Under the pieces are notes generated by a model. That model was not told the origin of the DNA. It searched no databases and saw only the letters and a program-made list of their open reading frames with translations. The position numbers were made by a program, and so were the translations under genes. A stretch of DNA of 64,000 nt from Panicum virgatum (lineage: Eukaryota > Streptophyta > Magnoliopsida > Poales > Poaceae). Shown here one piece after another: positions 1 through 8,597 of this stretch (the first letter of the stretch is position 1; each line of letters opens with the position of its first letter). Location of the stretch: the NCBI RefSeq assembly GCF_016808335.1, contig NC_053146.1, forward strand, positions 36,700,470 to 36,764,469. Direction: 5' to 3'.

Positions 1-82
1 TCGGATTCGGATTCTAATTCGGATATTGACTTGATATATGAGCTAACATTTAGCTATTTTTCTTTATTAGTCACTGGCTACA

Positions 83-944
83 CAGTGGCGGAGCTAGGAA
101 TTTGCGACTGGGTATGCCACATATAAAAAAATTTCAAAGCAAATACGTAATACAATGGACAATAAGTTATACGGAGTAATGGCCACAACAAATTCATAAT
201 AATAACCAAAGTATAAGTAATAATTAAAGAATATTATAAAACAATAAAGGCTACTACAATATAATCCTACGACCCCTTCTGTTCTGTTCAAAGAGATTGA
301 TAATATCCTCATCTTTCACTTGATTGAAGAATTCTCTCTGAATAAATGTAACTAAGCAAATGTAATCGCAGCCCGCGAGTGATAGCCGATGGGGGCGAGC
401 ACGCGAGGTGATGGGCTACCCGCCTATTGCTAGAGTGACCAAGTGTGAGAGCTGTCAAGCGCCAATTGCCGAGCTGGGGATGCGCCGATTAGGCCTCCAG
501 GATGCGGCGATGCGGCGCTGAGGCGAGCGGGGAAAGGGGTGATACAATGCGACTTGCCGCTTGCGAGATGCGAGTACGCGAGTTTAGACCTGTATGGTTA
601 CTTCAAGCCCATAAGCCTCTTGTAGAGGCGGAATAATAGGGGTGTGGAGTGATACATGTTAAAAAATATTATTTTCTTGATGCAGCCCACATGAAATAAA
701 CCTCGTAAGCATCCTTTAAAGAAGCTTATGGGTTTATGGAGGGGCTTATAAGTCTATGTGTTTGGATGAAATGAGACTTATTTGAAGTTTATTGGGCTAG
801 TTTCTCCCTTGATGAGCTAGTAGACTTTGTTCCTTTATGTGCTAAATATACATGATACGTATAAATATGTATACATATTAATATTTGATCTCAAATCATG
901 GGTATGCCAAGGCATACAGGGGCATACCCCTGCCGCCGCCCATG
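83..944. mobile_element. hAT-like non-autonomous element, about 862 bp
   Basis: The left end reads CAGTGGCGGAGCTAGG. The right end, read on the minus strand, begins CATGGGCGGCGGCAGGG, an imperfect inverted repeat. Both ends carry GGGTATGCC-type subterminal sequence. A perfect 8-bp direct repeat, TGGCTACA, flanks the unit at 75-82 and 945-952, as expected of a hAT target-site duplication. The interior is GC-rich around 360-590 and holds no convincing reading frame. The termini match the smaller elements at 7143, 13582, 18611, 36873 and 51457, so this is the longest member of one local family. The superfamily call rests on the 8-bp duplication and CA start; no transposase is encoded. Confidence 0.68.
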
Positions 945-952
945 TGGCTACA

Positions 953-1331
953 CCGTCGGAGGCTCAGGCCCCCAGGTGGGTCCGGCCAGGCCGCCGGAGC
1001 CACATCGTACGTCCAATGATGGGACCGAGAGTTCCCGTTTTGCTGATGATGCGACACAAACCACTTGCTGTTAGAGCAAGTATAGTGGAGGGCGCCGAGC
1101 GGGCTGAATCACCGCCGGCAGAGGGAGAAAAGGAGAGAATGCCACGCGGGCGTTTGACAAAACGCCGGCTGGAAGCGGGCGAACTGCGATCCTATTCGAT
1201 GCATGCGCTGCAGAGCTCTCTTCGCCTGCCCCGCATGCGACTGCATGTGCTGCTGCGCAGCTCCCGATGCTGCTACCAGCCACGCTGAAGTTTTATTTCG
1301 CCGGCGAGCGGGCGGAATCATTGCCCTTAAG
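953..1331. other. Intergenic, no gene seen
   Basis: GC-rich sequence with overlapping short ORFs on both strands. None looks like a known protein or has a convincing start and splice context. It lies between two hAT-type elements. Confidence 0.5.
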
Positions 1332-1718
1332 TAAGGATGGATCTAAACATCCGAATTCTTAGAACAAATTTGATATTTTAAAATAGATATGCTTAAAATT
1401 TTATGCTAATCTTTTTTTATATTATCAAACATATTATTACACATAAGAATAAAATTTTGTATAAATTTTTTTTATGTATTATTTGCTCCCTACAATTAAA
1501 AAGGTGATAAAAGATTCGTATCCGTATTCGAATTTTTATATCTATTATTTGAGAATATATATGATAAATTTGAGGTTTAGTTTTTATGAATCTTTATAAG
1601 ATCAATGTTAAATACAAGGCTATGAATTTATATAGTAAATTCTATATTTTATTTGTCCACAATCGAAGAAAAATGACCAAAAATCTAACATTCGAATAGA
1701 CATCCGAATCCATCCTTA
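1332..1718. mobile_element. hAT-like MITE with perfect 11-bp TIRs
   Basis: An 11-bp terminal inverted repeat, TAAGGATGGAT, is perfect at both ends. The flanks CCCTTAAG (1324-1331) and CTCTTAAG (1719-1726) match at 7 of 8 positions, consistent with an 8-bp duplication. The AT-rich interior carries CCGAAT and ATTCG-type subterminal motifs typical of Ac-like MITEs. Similar TCGGATTCGGAT sequence at positions 1-30 suggests a remnant of a related element at the window edge. Confidence 0.68.
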
Positions 1719-1726
1719 CTCTTAAG

Positions 1727-2647
1727 CGTCGGCGTCGTGCACACTGTCGCTGACTGCCAGCTAGCAGCAGCACAAATATAGGGGATGATACTACCAGACA
1801 GCATACATACACACTGCACATCGACCATTTATTTATGTGTCGACCAAATCGATCGCAGTCACCAATTATCGTATCGCACACTGTATCACTTTTTGTTTCT
1901 TTGTGATAAACATTGTGCTACCATGACCTAACTAGGCTCAAAAGATTCGTCTCGCAACGTACATCAAAACTATGCAATTAGTTTTTTTATTTATCTACAA
2001 TTAGTACTCCATGCATATGTCATTTGCTATATTTAATGTTTCGATATGATGGAGATGTGATGGAAAATTTAGATTTTGGGGGATTTGGGGCATCTAAACA
2101 CACCCCGAGTTGCTTTCATGCTAGCTACATATATATTATATTCGTCCGCGCGCGCTTTATTTAATGCTACGCAAACTACATATACTCTAGATGCTTATAT
2201 TTTGGCGTCCATATATTTTACTCTATAAAAAGTACATGCGGAGATCGATGAGGTCGCGTGGCCTTGTCACGTCCGAACCGCTGCAACTTGTAAACGCACC
2301 GGCCGGTCACGCATCATATCCTCCATTCATTAGGGATTAATCACGCATTCACGCCTGTTGTTTCAGTGTTTCATCTTCAGCTGGCTACGCCACTGATAGA
2401 GCCATCTGCTATCCAACTTTTCGGTGGAGTTGCAATCAATAGCTAGCTGGTGGCTGGTGCCACGCCGTCAGCGGAAGGATTTGGTGTGCCGTGTGCAAGT
2501 ATGGATCATCCTTAATTTATTCTGAATTTATGTGGTGCCTGACGGCTGTCCATGCCATGCCTTACCTTTCCGGTTTACAGGCTGAGTTCCCGTGGTGCAG
2601 ATGTAGCTTGCGTTGGAGCACACGACGACGAAAGATCATGATATCAA
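1727..2647. other. Intergenic with MITE remnants
   Basis: No gene is supported. About 1935-2108 resembles the right half of a fold-back MITE: it contains ATTCGTCTCGC and ends GCATCTAAACACACCCC, the reverse of a GGGGTGTGTTTAG terminus. An orphan right terminus of the CAGTGGCGG family (GGCTACGCCACTG) lies at about 2379-2391 with no visible partner. Confidence 0.45.
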
Positions 2648-3000
2648 GGCTCTGTTTAGGTCACAACCCCTAAATTTCCTAAACACAAAAAAAAACATCA
2701 CATCAAATATTTGGATACATGTATGGAGTACTAAATGATGTTTATTTACAAAACTTTTTGCATGGATGGGCTGTAAATCGCGAGACGAATCTAATGAGCC
2801 TACTTAATCCATGATTTGCAACAGTGATGCTATAGTAACCATCCGCTAAGGTTTACTCATGGATTAATTAGCATCATTAGATTCGTCTCGCGATTTACAA
2901 CCCATCTGTATAAAAAAATTTATAAATAGACTTCATTTAGTACTTCAAATTAGCAAGATTCCATTGCAAATTTTTTTTTGCGTTTCATCTAAACACGACC
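2648..3000. mobile_element. Fold-back MITE with GGYYSTGTTTAG termini
   Basis: The termini are GGCTCTGTTTAGGTC on the left and, read in reverse, GGTCGTGTTTAGATG on the right. Internally TGTAAATCGCGAGACGAATC (about 2771) and its reverse complement (about 2879-2898) form long arms, so transcripts could fold into a hairpin. Related, more decayed copies lie near 1935, 4510, 7307 and 8366. The flanking trinucleotides CAA and TAA could be a mutated TWA duplication (Tourist/PIF-like), but the superfamily is not settled. Confidence 0.7.
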
Positions 3001-3543
3001 TAATTCCTGTATGTATGATCGTCTTTCCTCCTCTTTTTTTTATACAATACAACAATGCATACTCTAAAAGGAATCCTCTTCCCGTTGCAAGAGGAGTTCT
3101 CATTTTTTCTGGAGTAGAAGCAACTGCTACTTCATCATTGCAGCTAAATCTCAAGGCTGCCAAGCACAGGATCGATCGAGAAATCATCCTAAAGTCGGCT
3201 AAATTCGCCTACATTGTAGCACATATTGAATGTCAGTTTGGCTCTTGGGCAGGACCCCTATGTGCCTGTGCCACACCAACGTTAGTTGGGAGGAGAATTC
3301 ACAGTGCATGGTTATACAATATTGTGGGTCAAAAACCTTGGCTCCAACAGGGATGCCGTCGGTAAGGCCTTGACTTGCATCATTCATGCCTATGGCCATG
3401 TACATGTCTATAATTATATGTCTTGGCTTTGTTGAATAGCCAAAACTTTTGTTTATATATAGATTGCTTGCAAGATATGGTCACATGATCAATTACACTA
3501 GTTCGGGAGGAGTAACACGTGTTTCATCGTGCTCAACAAACAG
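3001..3543. other. Intergenic, nothing recognised
   Basis: Unique-looking AT-rich sequence. An ORF of 133 codons at 2964-3365 has no recognisable domain and begins inside the preceding MITE, so it is not called as a gene. Confidence 0.5.
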
Positions 3544-3804
3544 CCTGTTGGGATGGTGGTTTTTGGCTGGGCTGGAGCTGCCAGCCATTCAGCCGCTACA
3601 GGACCATCAGAAATTTCCAGCCGGTTCAAACTGGTTGATTCAGACTGCTGGAAATTGAAGTACATGACGCCAACAATAAGAAAGCCTGCTGGATGGGAAC
3701 TGGGGGCTGCGGCATCCACGAGCTGATCAGCCGATCGGCTGGGCTGGACTGATCAGCCCAGCCAGTTCCGCTCCAGCCCAGCCAAAAGTGAGCATCCGAA
3801 CAGG
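3544..3804. mobile_element. MITE with CCTGTTSGGATG termini
   Basis: The left end reads CCTGTTGGGATG followed after a short gap by TTTTTGGCTGGGCTGGAGC. The right end in reverse reads CCTGTTCGGATGC followed by TTTTGGCTGGGCTGGAGC. The inverted repeats therefore extend about 35 bp with small differences. No matching target duplication was found. It belongs with the GTTCGGCTGG-type MITEs at 4158, 7682 and 36242. Confidence 0.62.
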
Positions 3805-4157
3805 TTGAAAAAGTCTAAAATAATGGTACGGCAGGTTGGAAATAAATAAATGGACTGCCATCAAAACTCTAGCTACCACTCAATCAATCCATTTGTTCTG
3901 TTCATGATGGACTTCCAACTGCTTCCAAAGCTAGTACAATGGAACTCCGTTTTTTAGTAAATTATCTAAACTTATCGTTATACTGTCAGGTTAAACTAGG
4001 AAAAGCATAAAAGCCAAAACGGTCTTAATTCTGATTTTAGAAGCAGGATACCATGCCATTCGCAGCAGTGTCAGCTACCAACCCTCTCTAGAGTTTATCT
4101 GAACAGGCCGTCACACGTGGCCGTTCTTCAGAGTTGAGATAAACCATCTACTATACA
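3805..4157. other. Intergenic, nothing recognised
   Basis: AT-rich sequence between two MITEs. No reading frame, RNA gene or repeat was recognised. Confidence 0.5.
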
Positions 4158-4299
4158 CCCCGTTCGGCAGGCTGGAGCTGGAGGCTGGAGCTGGAGTTGT
4201 GTGAGAGAAAAACACTATTGCCTGGCTAATGATTGGAGGCTGGAGCTGGAGTTGTGTGAGAGAAAAATACTGTAGAGGCTGTCCACCAGCCGAACGGGG
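4158..4299. mobile_element. Short MITE with CCCCGTTCGGC termini and an internal duplication
   Basis: The ends CCCCGTTCGG and CCGAACGGGG are perfect inverted repeats of 10 bp. Inside, a 36-bp unit beginning GAGGCTGGAGCTGGAG occurs at 4181-4216 and again at 4236-4271 with almost no change, so one arm was duplicated. No clear target duplication is seen. Confidence 0.65.
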
Positions 4300-4509
4300 T
4301 GATGAGCAAGAAAGCAATGGCAAAGGCGATAAAACCATCCTACCCGTGCAGACGTGTCCACCACAGCCCCCCGATCCAGAGGAGACAACTGACGAGGGAT
4401 CCGACCTGTCAGGGAACTAGTGGCTGAGCACCGATCGCAGAGGGCCCGGCGCACCTCCGCCCCAGGATCCAGCCCGACCGCCCCCCGCCCCGGCAGCCGT
4501 CCATCCCCA

Positions 4510-4853
4510 CCGTTGTTTGGTTCGCGTTAAAATTGTAGCACGTTAGGAATAGTAACAATTTTTACCATTAATTATGGTGTTAAACAAAGTTAGTTTACAA
4601 AATCAACTTCAGAACTCCTATGCTAGTGACCCTGAAGAATCTAATGAGGTCTTTGACCGTGTGATTGGAGAATTGTTACTGTAACATCACTATAGCTAAT
4701 CATCGATTAATTACCGTCATTAAATTCGTCGCGAAAAGTTACATCCATCCTTAAAAAAAATTTACAAATAAACTTCATTTAATATTTCATATATGCAAAA
4801 TTCTCTTTTCGAGAAACCTATGCGCTAGTTTTATTGTCAAACTAAACAAGGCC
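4510..4853. mobile_element. Degenerate fold-back MITE (TTGTTTRGTT termini)
   Basis: The right end reads AACTAAACAAGGCC, the reverse of the common grass MITE terminus GGCCTTGTTTAGTT. The left end, CCGTTGTTTGGTTCG, is a mutated version. The interior contains ATTAAATTCGTCGCG and CAAATAAACTTCATTTAATATTTC, characteristic of the family at 2648. It ends about 840 bp upstream of the start codon of the gene at 5692. Confidence 0.55.
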
Positions 4854-5029
4854 AGTCCCGTGCAGTTCAGTGTCAGCGGCAGTCACTGTACTGCACGGGA
4901 ACTCTCTCCGGCTGCTGCTTCGGTGTCTTCCTGTGTGTGTCTCCGTTACTCGTTACTGTCTTTCCACTGTTAATTTTGTTATTGGGCCGTGAATGAAAAC
5001 GTTAGAGAGCCCAATTCTTGAAAATGCCA

Positions 5030-5691
5030 CACGCGACCCTTGTGCTCCGGCAGCAGCGAGGCCCGGTCGGGGAGCCCCACGCGTGCACACGCGGCGGCGT
5101 AGCAGCCAGGCAGCGCCGGTCCCACCCGTCAGCCCCCGCGCCGCACGGGCCCTCGGCGCCGCTGCTGACTCACCGCGCCCGGCGCGTCGCCCGCCCCGGG
5201 ACGCCATCTCCGCCCCGCGTCCAGAACCCCCAGCGCACCAGCCTCCGTTCATAACCAGCCGGCCGCGCGTGGGCCCGGATTTCCGCGCCCCCACATGTCA
5301 TCGTCGTCTATCTACCCCCGCCCACGCTTTCACCGTGGGAGAGACGAAGGCCAAGGCCAACGACGCTGCCGTCCACACGTCGCCGGAGCAGAGCCGTTCC
5401 GTCCGTCCCACCCGCGGCTGCCGCGACTTTTCCTTTTTCTCCTCTCCCGCCCGGTCTCCGCCCCACGCCTCGAGCCACTGACACCCTGGCCCCACCGCGG
5501 GCAGAACGGGGATTTCGAAACGCTGCGTGTGGCTTTAAAGCGACGCCGCCGTCGCCTCCGTGGCTTCCTTCCCCATTTCCTCGCATCGGCATCCTCTTGC
5601 TTTGCTTCACACGCGCAACGCCAGATTTCTGTTTTTTTTTCTCTCTCTTTTAATTTTGGGGCGGTCTTTGTGTCTAGTCGGCGGCGGGGCG
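5030..5691 (+). promoter_or_regulatory. GC-rich promoter and 5' leader of the gene at 5692
   Basis: The sequence is CpG-rich from about 5030 to the start codon, as in promoters and leaders of many GC-rich grass genes. A TTTAAAG motif near 5533 is a possible TATA-like element, and a CT-rich tract with a T run lies at about 5630-5650. Long ORFs here on both strands are by-products of base composition. No transcription start can be placed from sequence alone. Confidence 0.4.
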
Positions 5692-6339
5692 ATGGAGACG
5701 GCGGCGGCGGCGATGCTTGAAGCCGGGGTGGGGCGGTTCTCGCGGGCGCCGGCGCTGGCCGCGGCGCTGCTGGCCGAGATGTGGGCGCCGCTGGCCGTGG
5801 CGCTGGCGGCGCTGGCGACGCTGCCCAGCCTGCTGCGCCGGCTGCAGGTCATCGTGCTGCGCCTGCGGTCGCGCGGCAAGGAGGTCATCCAGTCACACAT
5901 CGGGACCTACTACTCCTCCGGCGACGAGGAGGACGAGGGCGACGAGGATGACGACGACGAGGAGGAGGAGAGCTCCAACGAGGCGGACACCAGCTCCTCG
6001 GGCGAGGAGGAGGCGCAGGACCTGAAACGGATCGGGTTCTACGAGGGCGCGGCGGACGACGGCGGGTTCCCCTGGGGCGGCGCCGTGGTGCGGACCTGGC
6101 AGTGCCTGCCGCGCGCCGGCGGGGGGAGCGCGAGGCCGGCCCCCTTCGGCGGCGTCCCCGCGGTGAGGCTGTGGGGCGCCATGACGGCCAGCGGCGAGCC
6201 GTGGCTGGCCGGCGCCGATGAAGGCGGCTGCGCGGCCGCGGAGGCGCCCTCGGAGCAAGTGGTGGTCGGGTGGCGGCGCGAGCACGCGGCGTCCCGGCGC
6301 CGGCGGCACGCCCCCCTCCCCCACGCCCGCGAGGTGTGA
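5692..6339 (+). CDS. Unrecognised 215-aa protein with hydrophobic N-terminus and acidic tract
   Basis: An intronless, GC-rich frame starting METAAAAMLEAGVG. I do not recognise the family. Residues about 20-57 are Ala/Leu/Val-rich and could be a membrane segment or amphipathic helix, followed by basic RLRSRGK. Residues 73-108 are dominated by Asp, Glu and Ser. Residues 112-195 hold aromatic and Gly-rich stretches (KRIGFYEG, GGFPWGG, VRTWQCLP, AVRLWGAM). The C-terminus is Arg-rich (SRRRRH). The ATG at 5692 was chosen over an in-frame ATG at 5560 because it opens the GC-rich coding stretch, while the upstream extension translates the T-rich leader. An alternative is a spurious frame in a GC-rich transcript, but the structured C-terminal half argues against that. 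Confidence 0.62.
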   Translation: METAAAAMLEAGVGRFSRAPALAAALLAEMWAPLAVALAALATLPSLLRRLQVIVLRLRSRGKEVIQSHIGTYYSSGDEEDEGDEDDDDEEEESSNEADTSSSGEEEAQDLKRIGFYEGAADDGGFPWGGAVVRTWQCLPRAGGGSARPAPFGGVPAVRLWGAMTASGEPWLAGADEGGCAAAEAPSEQVVVGWRREHAASRRRRHAPLPHAREV

Positions 6340-7134
6340 ATATGCCACAGGGCGACAAGCTGGAGATGCCGATTCCCCCCGCCGGGGCCCACCCGCCAGC
6401 AGGTGTGATTAGTATTGTGGGGGAGTGGTTAGGCGCCGCGCCGGATTGGTTGGTGTCTTGGTGAGATGATTTAATAATTTTAAAAAATTGCTTGTCGATT
6501 GGGGAGGGAAGGGGGGAAAAAGAACATTTGGAGTAAGCAGTAGGTGCGGGGAGCCCTGTGTGTTGATGGTGTTGTACTGGGGACATAGCAAGCTGGGGTT
6601 AGATTAGAAAAGGCAAAAAAAAAAAGCATGCTGCAGCTGCCCATCTTCTCCTGGAGATGGACGGTAAAAGCCTTGCCGTTGAGTGCGTGTAATCTTTCCG
6701 TACCACCGCCATTCTTTGATTCATGTGGTGATTGTGATGATAAATAAGAAGAGAAAAAAGAAAATGGTGAAAGGCACCGGGTCTCCGTCCACTCGTTTTC
6801 TAGCTGATGCTGCTGACGAGCTTCTGTATCAATGTCGCTGAGGTCTCCGCTTGGCAGGGCCCGCCTGCCAGTGGACAGGTACCAAAGATCGCGTAGAAAA
6901 GGTGTATCAATGTCAGATCAAAGTTGCTGATTGACAGTCAGCGACGTAAATAAAGGCTAATACAGTACACTTAACTCTTATGGCGATTTCTACTTTCAAA
7001 AGGCGTACACGTAAAAGATTTCGTGCGTTGTGCGCGCATCGCATGTCGATCGACGACCGACTAGTTACGGTGACATGCCGCGTCGCAATTCGCATTCTTT
7101 CATGCAACGGAGCAAGTTTCCTCGCACGCGGAGT
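6340..7134 (+). other. 3' UTR and downstream sequence of the 5692 gene
   Basis: The probable 3' UTR runs to about 6770, where AATAAG-type signals occur (about 6744). The stretch about 6571-6655 (TTGTACTG, GCTGGGGTTAGA, GCATGCTGCAGCTGC, CATCTTCTCCTGGA) recurs in shortened form at about 18827-18885. No other gene is seen. Confidence 0.4.
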
Positions 7135-7142
7135 TTAATTAC

Positions 7143-7290
7143 CAGGGGCGGGAACAACAGATGAAGCCACTAGGGTATGCTCTCTGTCACAACATTATCA
7201 GCTACAGTACAAGATAGTGTTTGTTCATTGATTCTGTACAAAATCATTGATGTTAGCTGACATGAATCAATACATGTAGCTTCGCCCCTG
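7143..7290. mobile_element. hAT-like MITE with 8-bp target duplication
   Basis: The ends are CAGGGGCGG and CGCCCCTG, the latter preceded by TGTAGCTT. The flanks TTAATTAC (7135-7142) and CTAATTAC (7291-7298) match at 7 of 8 positions. It shares its terminus with the larger element at 83-944. Confidence 0.75.
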
Positions 7291-7306
7291 CTAATTACCA
7301 AGATGA

Positions 7307-7490
7307 GGGCGTGTCTAGTTCCCAAAAAATTTTGGGCGAAAATATTTGAAATTTTTTACCACACTAATTACGAGTATTAAATATAAACTATTATTAAACT
7401 AATTACAAGAATGGACGGAAAATCGTGAGGCGAATCTATTAAATTTAACTAATCCATCATTAGCCCGAGTCTCGTCATCAGCAATAGTTT
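7307..7490. mobile_element. Partial fold-back MITE
   Basis: Begins GGGCGTGTCTAGTTCCC and contains AATCGTGAGGCGAATCTATTAAA, an eroded form of the family-specific CGCGAGACGAATCTAATGA. The right terminus is not identifiable, so the end coordinate is approximate. Confidence 0.45.
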
Positions 7491-7681
7491 GGTACGGGCA
7501 GCAAATAAAAATACGCGTGAGCCGCATGTAAATGGCATTGCCTTTCTGGCACGAGATCACGGAGGGTGCAGATCGAGCACGCGGTGGATATATAAGTTTA
7601 TATTAGGAACCCTTTAAAATGGAGGGGAAAATAGAAAAACTTCGAGGATTCAATCCCAACGAATTTGTTTCGTATGCAACG

Positions 7682-7806
7682 CCCCGTTCGGCTGGGCTGA
7701 CTGGCGGCTTCCCCTCACAAATCACCGACAGTTTTCCCTCACGAAACACTGTAGCTACAGTGAAAATAATCCACCGCTGGCTGCTGCTCCAGCCATCCGA
7801 ACGGGG
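7682..7806. mobile_element. Short MITE with CCCCGTTCGGCTGG termini
   Basis: The ends CCCCGTTCGGCTGG and, in reverse, CCCCGTTCGGATGGCTG form inverted repeats. CACTGTAGCTACAGTG near 7748 is a perfect internal palindrome. It lies inside a 118-codon ORF (7619-7975) that is therefore not a credible gene. Confidence 0.65.
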
Positions 7807-8365
7807 CGTAGTCTTTGGAACGTACTTTTTTGCAACAAAGGATCGAATAATCCTACCGATTACTTCAGAATTCCAGTTGAATGGACGACGCTTCCCCGAA
7901 TATTTGGAGGGAAATAAGTATGAGGTACAAGAACCTCATGTCTTGTTTACTTTCTATCTTAAGATTTCCGTGTAGAATCCAAACATATGTTTAGTATTTT
8001 TTTTCATATATTTTAGATTCTTGTAGGATTTAATTGAACATTCATTCCAATTATGTATTTTTTTTCTTCCTTTTTATTTTGTGAATCCTGCGTTCCAAAG
8101 AGACTCATAAGGTTTGCCCGTAGATCCAAGTCTAGCATTAGCCTGTGATTAAACTAGGTTGTTTGTCGGAGGCAAAGAAGGACGTGCTCAATTTATATAC
8201 TTCCAAAGGGGACCCTTAGGGTTTCCCAATGCAACAATCTAACAGTACTAGCTGCTAACTAAACTAGGTACGTTGTCTGTCGGGGACGAAAACTCAAGAC
8301 CGACATGCTTGATTTTACTAGTTCCCAAGCTGGGAACTGCTTTCGGTTGGTGCAGTAGTAGTATA
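7807..8365. other. Intergenic, nothing recognised
   Basis: AT-rich sequence with no gene, RNA or repeat that I recognise. Confidence 0.5.
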
Positions 8366-8597
8366 GGGGTGTTTAGTTCGTGGATTTTTTTTGGGTTTGG
8401 CTACTGTAACATTTTGTTTTTATTTGATAATTAGCGTCCAATCATGGACTAATTAGAATAAAAAAAATTCATCTCATCATTTACAGCTATACTGTGCAAT
8501 TGGTTAATTTTTCAAATTATATTTAATGCTCCATTCATGTATCCAAAAATTTGATGTGACGAAAAATTTTGAAAAATTTTGTCAACTAAACATGCCC
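8366..8597. mobile_element. Fold-back MITE with GGGnTGTTTAGTT termini
   Basis: The left end is GGGGTGTTTAGTTCG and the right end in reverse is GGGCATGTTTAGTTG. The interior has GACTAATTAGAA and ATTCATCTCATCATTTACAG, related to the family at 2648. It abuts the 5' side of the LINE. Confidence 0.6.

Noticed and set aside
827..1288. 153-codon ORF on the plus strand
   Set aside because: It crosses the right boundary of the hAT-like element at 944, has no domain and is overlapped by equally long antisense frames in GC-rich DNA.
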